Source: Sclerodactyla briareus
Lineage: Eukaryota > Echinodermata > Holothuroidea > Dendrochirotida > Sclerodactylidae
Reading direction: 5' to 3'
Length of the DNA: 64,000 nt
Assembly (NCBI GenBank): GCA_026419785.1
Contig: JAODTK010004221.1
Coordinates: 434,001 to 498,000 of the forward strand
A program made the position numbers and the translations under genes. Shown here piece after piece: positions 23,130-35,664 of this stretch. The notes beneath the pieces are model-generated. The model saw only the letters and a list, made by a program, of their open reading frames with translations. It searched no databases and was not told where the DNA came from. The first letter of the stretch is position 1, and each line of letters starts with the position of its first letter.

Positions 23130-24570
23130 AGACCTAAATTTGGGTCAGGTCGAGGTCATCGAGGTAACAGCGGAAAGTTGGAAACCTATGAACACGAATG
23201 TCTGTTTTGATCTGTTGATTCATCCAATTTTTCAAAGGCATATGTGGTTTGTAAAGCTGGCTTATGGAATACATGAACACTGTTCATGGTGTTGTAGATA
23301 GTGGAAATGAGAACATGTCAAGAAAATTCTCGAATTTTGGCGTGAACACGATAACTCTTTCCATTGGAATGTCAAGGGGGAGACTAGTATGTGGGATGCC
23401 CCCAATACGGTTATGAACCCTGTAGTATGGGTGGAGTCCAGGTTGTTTATGCTCTTAGTTGGGCCTGCCAGTATCCAAACAGATACAAATACAGGGAGGT
23501 CATGTGAGGTCAGCCAGAGTCGATGTTTGAATGGCGGTCCCTACCTATGTCGGTTTTCCATTATGAGGTATCGATCCTAATTCCTTTTGGCCGTCAGATA
23601 AAATATCATTGTGAGGCCACGAATGTCAAGATAGCCAAATCTTTTGGCTTCCTGCACTCTCTGTCGAGTGGTGGCTTGTAATCGAATTCGCTTGTAATCG
23701 AGTCAGTCGGATTGCCTGCGTTCAATGGTTCGTAAGTCGTAGTGATTCTTCTAAAGCTTGATATCCGTGTTCCACCGGGCTGTCAGTCTCGTCAGATGAC
23801 CTAAGCCATTCGAATCTTCTGTCGATTCTGCTTCCACTCTATATTTATTACTGATCGTTTTCGGCATTTCACCTAGAAGATTTCTCTTGATAAGCTCACA
23901 CTGCTGGCTGGAACAATCAGGACAATAGGCATTGACTGCGCCATTGCGCGCAGTGCGATTTTGCCGCCGTGAGTCGTTCGACGCTTATGTACTCGTATGA
24001 ATCAATTCCAACGTATTTACACTTCTGTTGTAATCGTCAGTTTTTAAGATCATATACATAAAACTGTCGACTACTGGTCACGAAAGGCTGATGCAAAATA
24101 TCTAGGACGCATTAAAAATATATGGAGTAGAGCCGCTGAGCAGGAGTGCAGGCAAGGAGGCTCGGGTGGTATGGCCGTGTGGAGAGGAGGGAAGAAGGAA
24201 TGTTTGCAGGTGAGTAATGGAGATGGCAATAACAGGTGAACGGAAGAGGTTAGACCGAAAAGGGGGTGGAGGGGACTGCCTGAGGGGAGCTATGGGATGG
24301 ATCAATGCCAATGAGGACGACGCCTACGGCAGGTGACTTGGAGGAGGGATGGTCGGGCAGCAGCATCCCACAGCTTGAGTGGGAGAAGCTAGGAGGGACA
24401 GAGACAGAGAGAGAGGAAATATAATAAGTATCAATACATTCGGACATGCTATGGTATTATGGAGTGTTCACGAATTCGAACGACATATCGGGAGAAATCA
24501 ACAGAAAGGAGACGTCACATATCTTCGGATATGAGAGACCAGTCAGCTGGCAGTATAATATTTGAATGGG
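23130..24570. other. Unique sequence, no gene seen
   Basis: Purine-rich from about 24100 to 24420, which opens minus-strand frames rich in Pro and Ser; no domain recognised. Confidence 0.45.
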
Positions 24571-24574
24571 CTAC

Positions 24575-24652
24575 TGGGTGATGGAACGCGGATCTTGTAT
24601 TGTGACGTCATTGAGTTCGAAAACATAAACCACTGCGCCAAGGCTGGTTCCT
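24575..24652 (-). repeat. tRNA-like sequence (SINE head)
   Basis: On the minus strand AGCCTTGGCGCAGTGG resembles an A box and GATCCGCGTTCCATCACC a degenerate B box about 45 nt further on. Pairing of the acceptor stem was not apparent. A decayed tRNA-derived SINE is the simplest reading. Confidence 0.4.
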
Positions 24653-25757
24653 TCATCTGTATGGAACAGTTCAATGTGAAGTATGATCTGGCCCTTGTTG
24701 CCTTTGCATCATCAACAGTACATATATTCATACAAACGCCTTTCTGTATATTTACAGGGAGAGATTCATCAGCGTTGGCTCATTCGATGTGACCATAGTA
24801 CAATTTGCGAATTTTCATAATTTTCTACCATGTGCAAAGCCAGCACACAAAGTGAACTTGAAAAGCCTTTGTTTTGGATAGTTGCTATGGTGCTACATTG
24901 TGTAGTCACAGAATCATTCATTCCTATGATACATCAACAGTCTACATTGCGGACACGCACACTTACACTCTATCTAGTAAACAAAATGATGCCGCTAAAC
25001 GACGTGTGTATGTACAGTGACGCATACACAGTACACAAACCAGCAGCCTAGCTCACAAAAATACGAGGCTATGCAACGCTCATCTCTCGAAATTTTGAGG
25101 CCTAACACACGTATACTACGAACTAACCTAGTTGCGATGGTTAAAATTAATTCCGATAATCAAACAATAGTTTGTGGGCAAGGCAAATCACTCATATTGT
25201 TATCAGTAGCCTTCGAAATACGGTTGAATGTTCGCGGGGTCACGACCTGCGTAGGTGATGCAGTTGCTCTCAACGTTACAAACGATAATAGGCTACACAA
25301 GTACAAGACTCGTCCGTTACGAAGTGATAAATTTGGAAAAATTAATGAAAAATACATCACTTCATCCCGACAGAGGTTACCTGTATGTCTGGATAGTCAA
25401 CTGAGAGAGTTACAACAGTTGGTGAACATGTCGGTGTCTTCAAAATTGTGATAAAGCTGCAAGTCGGGTTCAAGTTTCTTCCGAAAGTCCAGTACCATAG
25501 TTAGTTCTAAGTCTAGTTCGTTCAGCGCAAGCATAAACAGGGTAGAAACTGCATGCAGTGGATTACGCTGTATGTTGTGTAAATAGGCTGAGACACTCTA
25601 GTCTCTGATTTGATTTGGGTTACTCTGATTATGTAATTTCGCCATTATGATGTCCACTTAACCCGATTTTAGAGAATGTTTAATTGAACAACACAAAATT
25701 TTCTTAAAGTCGTTTTTTTCGAGTTCTTTTTTACGTTTTCGACTTGCATTTATGAAT
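24653..25757. other. Unique sequence, no gene seen
   Basis: A 144-codon plus-strand frame at 25017-25451 begins with GTG rather than ATG and shows no recognisable domain; treated as chance. Confidence 0.4.
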
Positions 25758-25931
25758 GGGGATAAAAACGAGGGTGTCTCGGTCTTTTGTTGCATTTAAG
25801 ACCTCTGAAGACGTCATCGTACAGGCAAAACCCCTCGCCTTCGGCTCGGGTGTCTAAGCCTCCACAATTGACGTCATCATCATCGGTCTTAAATGCAACA
25901 ACGAACCCTCGGCACCCTCGTATTTATCCCC
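25758..25931. mobile_element. Fold-back element, 174 bp
   Basis: Arms of about 46 bp at 25758-25803 and 25885-25931 are inverted copies with a few mismatches. The left starts GGGGATAAAAACGAGGGTG and ends TTGCATTTAAGACC; the right starts GGTCTTAAATGCAA and ends TTTATCCCC. Two TGACGTCAT-like palindromes lie in the loop region. No coding sequence and no certain target duplication. It stops only five bases before the next MITE. Confidence 0.7.
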
Positions 25932-25936
25932 TAATT

Positions 25937-26298
25937 AGGGAGCTTCAGATTTCACGACGGCAACGGCAACGTATGACGTAATGTTTTTCACGTTGTAGAT
26001 CACGTCGCTGTCCTGCAGTAGAGCGCTTTGGATTCCCCTACGGCGTGTCAATCTAGGCCCGGCAATCCAACGCTAACGGCTCGATGCAGAGTACACATAC
26101 CGTAGAGGTCCCGAACACTTTACCACATGAAGTGATCGCGGTCAGTCCGGGTCGGGGACATATTGTCCAAATGGCTTCAATATATTGCACGCGTCGCCTC
26201 TCTCTTATAATAGCTCCATGCGTGTCATGGTGCCGGGTGCCGTGATGTAGATGCGCGCGTTTTACGATTGCGCGCCGTCGTGAAATCTAAAGCTCCCT
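25937..26298. mobile_element. MITE with AGGGAGCTT ends, 362 bp
   Basis: Inverted ends match over about 25 bp with one mismatch: AGGGAGCTTCAGATTTCACG on the left, and the inverse of the right end reads AGGGAGCTTTAGATTTCACG; both continue ACGGC. ATT flanks both ends (25934-25936 and 26299-26301), a possible 3-bp target duplication. Ends of this sort, followed by ACGGCAACGGCAACG-type subterminal repeats, are common in marine invertebrate genomes (recollection, not searched). It is non-coding. The well-kept ends suggest it is younger than the 9.4-kb fold-back element. Confidence 0.75.
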
Positions 26299-26440
26299 AT
26301 TATAGATATTTCTTGTCGGCGAAAACAGCATTTCGCCCAGCTACATTTGTTATCCTCAGTGATAGTTTTCCTAGTGTCATCCAATCCCTAGTGGTATTTT
26401 AGAATGGTTGACTAAACGGGTATTAACAACCACAGCTTGG

Positions 26441-26515
26441 AGGCGATCAGCCAGTCGGTAGAGCTCCGGGCTTAAGATCAGTAGATTGCGAATTCGAATC
26501 CTATGGAAACCCGAG
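26441..26515 (+). repeat. tRNA-like sequence (SINE head)
   Basis: A-box-like ATCAGCCAGTCGGTAGAGC (26446-26464) and B-box-like CGAATTCGAATCC (26489-26501) sit at tRNA spacing, with a CTTAAGA loop between them that recalls tRNA-Leu(UAA). Stems are incomplete, so a SINE head or a tRNA pseudogene is more likely than a working gene. Confidence 0.5.
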
Positions 26516-27224
26516 GGCTTTTCCAGCAGTGATGTTAGACAAGACATGTCTCCTCGAATTTTCACGCTACCCACTTGTAAAAGTGAGTACCTGCGAAGGT
26601 AACGTAAGTAGGCGCCGTTGCGTTGGCTGCCAGGGGGTTGAGTGGATCGTGAGCGACGAGCATCCTGGGTGGTGCAGACAAGGCCTCATCAGGTTAATAC
26701 CAATGATCAGGGGATTAAGTCGTTAGTCGCGTGAGGAGGCGCTGTCATGATACAAGACTATAAACCCGAATCTTCAGTAATCTTAACTAATAGTCCAATA
26801 GCCAGAGGAGGTTTCCTACACACACTAGTGAATTTACGCGGAAGCAGCAAAACGTCCAACAATCTACAACGGCGCGGTTCTACAATATGGAAACGTGGAA
26901 GTAATCCTTTGTGGACAGTGAGTCTATACCAAGGCTCAGCTGAAACCCCATCCTCTTCATAATATTGATTAATACACTGTCTGAGGGACCAAGCATATGA
27001 AAAATGCAGTGATGCACCATCTTGAGTAAAATGTTGCGCTGTAATAAGTGTGTGTTTCCCCTTTAGTCACATTGGTGCTTGATGAATTGCAAATGCGGTC
27101 TTGTTTGCTTTGGTTTTCAAAAGATATAGTTCCGAGGTACCTGACTGTTGCGACATTCTCCCTAATCTTCAAAATATCATTTGCTGAAATCCGGATAACC
27201 GCGGGAGAGTAAAACAACGGAGGG
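26516..27224. other. Unique sequence, no gene seen
   Basis: May include the body of the SINE whose head lies just upstream; its end could not be determined. Confidence 0.4.
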
Positions 27225-27227
27225 TAA

Positions 27228-27644
27228 AGGGCCGGTCACACGATAACGATTTCCTCTCGTTCTGTACACGATCTTTTTAGATTTCAGTCTGAACTAGGAA
27301 GGAGAGGGTCCGTCTGGTAACAATTGTAATGAATACTAGTACATAATCACAATACCCTCTCAAGATCGAAAGTGCTCGAAAAAACCTCATTCCTAAATGA
27401 CGTCATATCGAAAAATGGTAAGAGTCGTACGATAAATCGTTGAGCTCAACGATAAATAAAATATGTGATTATCAAAACGCCGGGAAGGGCTGTTCCACAT
27501 TGGAATGGTTTGGCACAATGCGAATAACTCCTTCATCCATGCGGAGGGGGTTCAGCCGTCATATCAATGGCCCGGTATAATCAGCCTGAACCAATAATAT
27601 CGGATCGTTGCACGACACGATATCGTTATAGTGTGACCGGCCCT
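27228..27644. mobile_element. PIF/Harbinger-like MITE, 417 bp
   Basis: The terminal inverted repeats are AGGGCCGGTCACACGATAAC on the left and, inverted, AGGGCCGGTCACACTATAAC on the right; similarity continues imperfectly for about 45 bp. TAA lies immediately outside both ends (27225-27227 and 27645-27647). A 3-bp TAA/TTA target duplication with GGGCC-type termini is the signature of PIF/Harbinger elements. No transposase is encoded, so it is non-autonomous. Confidence 0.75.
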
Positions 27645-27647
27645 TAA

Positions 27648-30600
27648 AAGAATACACAAAAATGATCGTCGGTAATAGCGAGGCGAATTGAGTTATATGA
27701 CGCCCAACTGAGAAGATAATGGAAGATAACGTCGTACCTCGCGGATTTAGAAACACGGGGGTCGATCCCGTCCTTATAAGCCCGCAGACTTAGAGTCTTA
27801 TCACGTCCTAAATCATTCAGTGAATAAATCTGCATAACACACCAGGAATAGCTCATACCGCGGAATGCGAAATGTTCCAAATAATCGAAGTATCACACAC
27901 ACGTGCTCCATCAGCATGTAACTGATAGGCAACGTGTTATAACGGGTTTTAAAATGGAATTACAGTTCTGCGCGATTGGTAGGAACGCGGGTCGCTGAAT
28001 CATATTTGCATTAAAGAAGATTTCATTGCAGGAATTTTGATTGCATTTAGAGACTTAACAAGCAGGACCAAGACCTTCATCTTTCTATAATATCCACGCA
28101 TAACGCCGAAAATGTGTAATAGAGAACGACGTTTGCGTGATTAATTCGGTATTAATGAACACAATGATTTCTGTGGAACGTTTGCCCATAAGCCAGTTCA
28201 CATTTGCAAGTGCGCATGCTTAGGCTGCACCGAAACAGTAGTCGGGTAAATCGAGTCTTATTCCATAGCGATGTCATTATATTTTAAACTTGTACTACTT
28301 TTTGTAAACGAATCCAATGAATCGCATATGTCAGAATGCTACTGTACTTAAGTTAGGGGGAATATTCGCGAAGTGTTGCTTGTAGGATAAGTTATTCTCA
28401 TAAGGGGTGTTTCCAAAACTTTCTTTCCCTAAGCACATTGTTCAGACAGGGCATATCTGCGTGGTACCGATTGACCGTTGACACCCTTTATTTATCATAC
28501 CGGTTAATTTAACCCTGAACATCTTCATTGCCTGCTGAGATGCTCTTCAGGGGGTGAACATCAGGTCCGAAGCAGAAGAAACATAGACATAGACAACCTA
28601 TAGCAAGCAAAGCGAATTTCAAAAGAGTACACTCGCGTTCGGGTGATCACAGTAGTTAAGCCCGAGTGTGCAAAAAAGTCGAGTGAAAAAAATCAACACC
28701 TCCTAAACTCGGGTTAGAATGACGTAATTCACTACACATACCGTGAACTTGGGTAAGGTACATTTTCATCCGTGTTGTTGTAACATCGACAGATAAGTGT
28801 TTATTTTTAAATAGACCGACATCAATATATTTGCAAATTTGCTTCATTGCCGTTATTGTTGGCATATTTATCAGTTTATAAATAGGAGACGAGTGGTTCC
28901 CCAAATAAATGCTGTCGAGAAAAATTATAAACATCTTTCTTTGCATTTGTGTTGCAAGCTCTCATTGCCCTCGTTTCGATTATAGGTTTTAAAAATCTTC
29001 ACCAATGCGAATCAAAAGTTTTAGCTGCGGGAGCAGCTCTACAAGTCATCATGTCTCTGCGGTCAGTTCATTCGTCCGTTCGTTGTCCGTCTAGTTGTTC
29101 GTCCGTCCGTTCTGTTCGTCACGGTCAGTAGTAACTTCTGAATCTACATGCGATCTCAGGTGTGAAACTGGTGGGTGGATGAAGCATGCCACTGGTTAGG
29201 ATGAGTTATTTAATGTTGCCATGGTGATTAGATTTTAATTAAATCCCAAATTAATTACCCCAATTTCCAAATTCCATGAGCTAGCCCCTGTGACAGTGTG
29301 AGAGAGGTGTGTTCCACATTAACTCCATCCTCTGCTGAGCAGTGTTTACTTATCTGTCAGAACAAGGTTCGAGGTCTGCAGCCAAGTTGACAATAAAACC
29401 TATAGTCCAGGGGGAAATGATTTGTCTAGCAACATATCTCGCTCTTAAGTGTTGGCTGGTGACCCAGGACGACAGTGTTGTAAATTTGGGTTTCTGTTGG
29501 GTATAGTAGCTTCAATATACAGGCCTAGGAATGATTTTACTGGGTACTTTGTGCTGGGCACTGATAGCGAATATTGGGCCAATGTGGTCGACATGTTCCA
29601 AGCCATTCAAGGTCTTTATGGGACAGTGTCAGTCAAGGTCAATTAGATGTGAACAAATAATAATGTGGATTGGTGACGAACATGCTAGTGTATTCACCAC
29701 AGGAATTTTGCCGCCCGCAGCTAATCAAGGCCGTTTCGGACTTGCGCTTGTTTATCAAAGGGGAGGGGGTGGGCCACATTCATAGTAGGCCTCTCAATAA
29801 AATTCAACTTATAGTAAATCACTGCTTTGTGCTAATATATTACGACAATGATGTTTATGTTCTAAGGCAGTAGAGTTTCTTTTCTTTTGTAACACCTTCG
29901 CCAGTTAGTGGACACCCACGCATACATTAGTGCATAGATGCAAGCGTGTCCTCTATGATTGGTTGTAGAAGTAGCTACAGATTAGCGATGTGGATGCCCA
30001 TTTCTATACCTCAACGGGAGAAAATGTCGTAATATAGTAGGAATTTTTAAACAGAATTACGTATTAAATAGAAAACGGCGGGGCGTCACCCAGTAATTGA
30101 AACTCGTGAAGTGTTCTAAACATTCTGTCCAAAATCCAATCGCCGCCCCAGTCTAAACTTGAACTGACCTGAGAAAAGCACTGTGAATACATATTTGGAC
30201 GGTGTCTACGTGTCACGTTTAACAATTGCGAAAAAGAAAAACAAGACTACTAAAACGTGACCAGTGTGAAAGTACTTAATACGCAGTTCACGCAGCTCTT
30301 ACAACCACACTACACACCTTGTGACTCCTGGGGAGTCAGTGGACGAACTAGAGAAAGGCCTCCGGACATTTACCCCCGAACGTGACTTACATATATACTG
30401 GGGTGCTCGTGTAAGGAAACTGCCCATCAAAAGCCCAACATTCAGTTCGGAAATGTCCCCCACCGCTGTCCGTACATGATCCGAGAAGCATGAAACTTTT
30501 GTATCGTGGGAGAAGAATGCGGAATTGTCTTTTTCTCCCAGACTAAATCGGTCAAAAGTGAACGTTGTGGATCGATAACATTCGTGTTTATGTCTGAAAG

Positions 30601-32002
30601 GTTTCGAGAGTACCAATTAATACTCTTTAGACGCTCGGGCAGAAAGTACGTTGCAGAGATACATGACCTCCACGGCAGTGGCATTATAAATGTTACAATG
30701 GCATTGAGTGCAACAGGGGGATTTAGATTACTAAGAAGGGATGACAATGACTGAGCACCAGGAAAGCAGCAGCTGCGAACAGAATAATGCAGGGAACTGG
30801 GGATTGAGACAAAGGATTGGACTTAGAAAAAAAACAGTCCGCAGCAAATAAAATTGAGGGGACCACAAACAACCAAAATTCAGCCGTGATGGAGCAACAC
30901 TGGCTGCAAGAATTGAACAACCTAAAGAAGTTGACAACAAAATTGAATCATTATCACATAATCACCAACGTTGCAAACACACAATAGATGTACCTCTCAT
31001 AAACAAGGGTAACGAGCTGTCCTTTAATAATAGAAGTGAGCCTAAAAATCAGCGCGATTATATATAATTACATAGTAGTAACTGATGACCCGTGGTCAGG
31101 TAGTACGATACACACTGAAGTATAGATACCGATTTCCGGGCACATGCCCCCGCAATTTATCGACAGCGTGTAGAACCATACAGACTGTCAATTTCTTTGA
31201 TCGAAAGATGACAGTGACACATTTCAAAAACTATTTTGACGCACCTTTTATACTTACAGAAATGCGGGTAAATATCTGACCTTTTAGCAATATTGACCAC
31301 CAATTGGCCAAAATAGTGAAATATATGTTGAGCAATCATCATTTCGGAGCGTTTTCAGATGCTGAACATGATGACAAAATCCGAACGAATGTAGTTAAGC
31401 GTGCATTTTTGCCTAAACTTCGAAATAATCTTCTCTAAATCTAACAATCGATTCAGTTACTTTATTAAACATACAATACAATCGAACACACGGACGCTAT
31501 ATTATCTCCGAAATAACAAATTTTTCAACGCATTCAAGATGGGACCAATGACAGTTTATTTTTATGAGATCTTCATGCATTGTTTCAACGTGACTGTAAT
31601 CCCTGTCATAATACCGTCATACTAACAATGAAGATTGATACTATACAATACAAACAGAACAGAAATTTTCGTTGGAAAATCTGTTGTAACTATTAACTAA
31701 TATTCGTATCCTCATTGAGGAGACTAGTGCATTTCTCTGCACTTGAAAAAAAAAAACTTCAAATTAATTAAATTGAGTGTTTCAACAAGATACTGGTGAT
31801 TGTATTCCGGATTTAGAGAAAATCGGTACCTGGAAAAAGAGAGTATGTGCAGCTGCCTGCGTACTTCAATAGAACAGAGGTTCTAAGCAGTTTCCTCTAT
31901 GAATAGGATACTGTCTGCAAGGGATTCTGATTGATTGGACTGTATATAGTATAACAAGTTCAGGTTCGACTTCTCCGAGGGCATATGCTTTTCTCAACTG
32001 AA
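27648..32002. other. Long stretch of unique sequence, no gene seen
   Basis: About 4.4 kb without a recognisable gene or transposon. A TCCGTTCG-type short tandem stretch lies at 29063-29125. Open frames at 29449-29873 and 30299-30754 overlap one another on both strands and show no domain. Confidence 0.4.
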
Positions 32003-32548
32003 ATGTCCTAAATATTTCGAAGGAGGGGGAAAAAAGAGGAACCCTTCTTACGTTCGATTTAGGGCTCAAAATGGGTGAAGGGTCTGTCGGATCATCCATA
32101 ATCACTTTGACATTTACAAGGATCAACAGGCTATTTTGAAAGAAACAGGCACAACCAATCTGTAAAATGGAGAGGACGGAACAACGACGAAGTTGGTCAG
32201 TATACCGGCTCCTCTAACTTTCCACGTAACATTCCCAGTGTAAGTCTTCTGATTGTCTTACTCTGAGGATTTTTTTTAGCATAGTTAGCCTATGGGATGT
32301 CCGAAATATTTCGAAGAAAGGGGAAAAGATGGCCCTGCCATTACGTTCGATTTAGAGCCAAAATGGGTACAGGCTCTGTTATATCATTTCATGATGAATT
32401 TAAAGGATCAACAGGTTATTTGGAAAGAAACGGCACCACCAACCCCCAATAATCCTAACGCACACTAACATAGGGGCGCACGACTAACATTCACAGACAT
32501 CTGATTGTCAGCTGAATAGGAATTCTTTGGGGCACGTTAGCCTATTAG
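32003..32548. repeat. Diverged 295-bp tandem duplication
   Basis: The first copy, 32003-32297, and the second, 32298-32548, share blocks such as AAATATTTCGAAG, TTACGTTCGATTTAG, AAAATGGGT, GGATCAACAGG and GTTAGCCTAT in the same order. The divergence (substitutions and small gaps) shows an old event. Neither copy carries a recognisable coding frame. Confidence 0.85.
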
Positions 32549-33805
32549 TTTTTTCTGCGGCAAACTCTCTTCCCGGATTTCAACGAAGCTGTATTCATTC
32601 GAAAGCCGTCTCCTCGTCCACATACAAATGCTCTAAATATAAACACACATATGTTTTCACCGATACCGATTTATTTAGCGTTCTTAACATAAAAAAGGTT
32701 GGATATCACCCACGTACAGCGATTAATTACAACGACTGATTTGCGTCCCCCAATAAGTACATCATTGGGGCTAATTTTTAATGATGTCCTTCCCGCATAT
32801 CTTTTGTAGCCATTCCGAGTGATAACAAAAACATTTCATGTTCTTCTTTCGGATAACTGTACTCTTTCCGCTTTCCCCAAAATAATCTCTTGAGTAGATA
32901 AGGTATTACTAATTTATTATGATTTTATGTATCTTGTTGTAAGTCCTAATGGCGTCTGAGAATACCATGCACTACTATATGTAGTCTATTTTCAGAACTT
33001 ACCGGCAATTTGACTTCCGCTGTTTTTCTAGAGTTTATGTTATCCGTAACCTTGAGCTCATATCCTGCTAATCTCTCCTTTTTCATCAAGAGCACAACTC
33101 TTCCTTGAAGAACGTGGGGATGGGGAACCAAATTAAGCGCAACTTTTCGTGTGGTGCAACAACTAAAAGTTGCAGGTTGCATAAGTAGCAATTGATTTGG
33201 GAATTTTTCTCTTCACTTATGACAATTATGCCCCTGTATCAGTAGACGTCATACATTTAATACGTAGATCAAATCAACACCAGAGCTTCCTTCACTAAGT
33301 AAGCAACTTACCCAGGCTGTTACCTGCAACATCATTTGCACTTAACAGCATCGCATAATTTTTCCACCTTATGCACAATCACAAGTTGATTTTGTTGATA
33401 GAATTACGCTGCTCACTGCAAACACCACATTCGGTGATTCCTGATATTAGCCTCTCATAGAGTAATTTCCTTAGAGAATTAATGCTGTAACATTTAAAAG
33501 ATAAAAACCTCCATTCCACAATAAAAATATACACAAATTAATAACTGAGAAAATGAATATTCATTTTAACATATAACGGAATCTGTATTTGCAATCTGTG
33601 TACAAAAAACATGCAATTGCCATAACCACAATTCCCCCACAGGTGAATATGATAATTATTCCTGCAAACTGAAACCTTCAATACGATCCAAGCCAAATGT
33701 CAGCTTAAGTTGATAATTCCAGCACCCTACAATAAATCCCATATTTAGGGATGATACTTTTTGAATTTCTGAAGGGTTAATTTTATGGTGAAAATCAGTC
33801 AATAC
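32549..33805. other. Unique sequence, no gene seen
   Basis: AT-rich; no supported gene or repeat. Confidence 0.45.
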
Positions 33806-33956
33806 AGGCCTGTGGTCCACTGTCAACATGTTGCGACACATGTGTCGCAACATGATGCCGATACATCAGGACACATCAGGACACAAGCTTTTTGGCTCTG
33901 TATACACTATCACAAGTTGCGACACCCAGTTGCGACACACATGGCCAACATGTTGT
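33806..33956 (+). mobile_element. CATGTTGCG-motif element, copy 1
   Basis: Begins AGGCCTGTGGTCCACTGTC and contains several copies of GTTGCGACAC. A perfect 28-bp palindrome at 33827-33854 is formed from CATGTTGCGACACA and its inverse. A second, diverged copy lies at 35.4 kb in the same orientation; the inverted right end of that copy (AGGCCCGTGTCACTGTC) matches the left end here, so the family has terminal inverted repeats. It is non-coding. The right boundary of this copy is uncertain. Confidence 0.6.
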
Positions 33957-34709
33957 GAATATCACTCTCCGGCTATCTGTCATGAGAGTTCAAATTTGCA
34001 CCTTTTATTTACTGTTATGGGCCAACGAACGGCCTTTGAATCCCCCGGTGACGTTCGTCAATTGTATCAAATTCGTTTTAAAAGCAAATTGGAAATAACT
34101 AACGAGGTGACAGGCGTCGATCTGTTTTTGAAAGTGGGGGGGCACGTCGAATGCAAATTACCACCATCTAGCGAAGCCGAGGCGCCACTATCATTTTTGG
34201 CCGCGAAAGCGTAGCAGAAAATTTCAGTTTTCATACCCTCCAGATCTGAACGGAAACGCACTTGCATGCTCAATAGCAAACATCTACATGTGTGATTTGA
34301 GTAAAGGCATGCAGACAAAACGGTGTCATTGTGCATACTAAGATGATTTATCGCAGATCACACATGGTAATTTGTTTATACCTTTTCTACTCTAGCCTCG
34401 TTTGCGTGGGCATCAGGGGTCTACGAACGTGTTTTCTGGTGGGATCGAAGGGGAAAGTTATAGGCGTAGCGGGATCACTCATTTTGAGTCGAAAATTTGC
34501 ACAATTGGCAACCGGAATTTCACAAAGTCCGTCACTGGAAACTAGTGGCGCGCGCCTATCGTGCCAATTCTTTTGCATTTTTTCCAGGCATTTCATCGAA
34601 GAAGCCTGCAAAAATTCATGCCTTTTTCACTTTGCTTTTTTCCTTCCCACTTTTCCACGAATTTTTCATCACCCGAAAAATTTTTTTTTGTTTCAGTCTC
34701 AGAAAAAAC
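33957..34709. other. Unique sequence, no gene seen
   Basis: Several overlapping frames on both strands; none has a recognisable motif. Confidence 0.4.
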
Positions 34710-34721
34710 GGGGGGGGGGGG
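34710..34721. repeat. Poly(G) run, 12 bp
   Basis: Uninterrupted run of 12 G. Confidence 0.95.
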
Positions 34722-35418
34722 CAGTCTGCTCCCAAGGCTCTGAAATTAATCGAGTGCACAAATGATTCGAACATTACGGGTCGCAAATTTAGCCTCAAAA
34801 CCTGGAATAAAACACTTTGATTGCGCGCGAAACAACACTTGAAAAGTATGCACTTTTGGCTATTCGATTTGAAATTCGAGAACTCGGTATGAAACATGGG
34901 TAATCCTTCGACTCGGCCCTAGTCGGGTCCAGATCTTCACATGCGGGTCCGCAACGCTGGACAATTTCCAACGTGATTATGTTCGAGTTAGACAAAAATG
35001 GAATCAGTTTCGAGCGATACAAAATCGGGACATGTGCCCCCAGATTATTTTTCTTCACGGTCCGGAAAAGTGAGGAGGGAGAACAAACTATATGATTACC
35101 CCCACCCCACTAAAAAAATGACAGGGGGAAAAGTGGTCAACAATAAGTTTTTTGTCAAGGGCATGCTGATGTTTGCGTCGCGGGCTAAGATCCATTGTAG
35201 CCGTCTATAGGATTGACACGATATCTGGAGACAACCTTCCCGACACTATATTAGCTCTTCTATTCGGCGTTCGTCCATTCCAGGAGGCTGCCATTGCCAA
35301 AGTCATATGACTAGAATCGCTAGACGATAATAAGCTGATTAGTATGACCCTATGATGGTCAAAAGTCAGGACCACATCAGACGACCATGTTGAAATATAT
35401 TGATTTTCAATCTATAGG
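34722..35418. other. Unique sequence, no gene seen
   Basis: No supported gene or repeat. Confidence 0.45.
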
Positions 35419-35572
35419 AAACATGTTGCGCCACATGTTGACGCAAACATGTGTCCTCTGGTATTCCTGAGGTTTTTGCTCTGTACACATGGTCAACTTG
35501 CGCGACACAAGGCGGTCGCGGACACATGTTGGACACATGAATATCGCAACATGTTGACAGTGACACGGGCCT
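35419..35572 (+). mobile_element. CATGTTGCG-motif element, copy 2
   Basis: Shares with the 33.8-kb copy the order AACATGTTGCG, CACATG, GCTCTGTA and CAACTTGCG/CGACAC. Ends GTTGACAGTGACACGGGCCT, which is the inverse of the left end of copy 1. Its own left end is not recognisable, so it may be truncated. Confidence 0.55.
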
Positions 35573-35664
35573 TATAGTCATCATTGTTTACAAGGCAATT
35601 TCCATCAACTTATCTTATGATTCAATGAATGACGAAATTCAAGTTGAATTCAATTGAATTGAAA

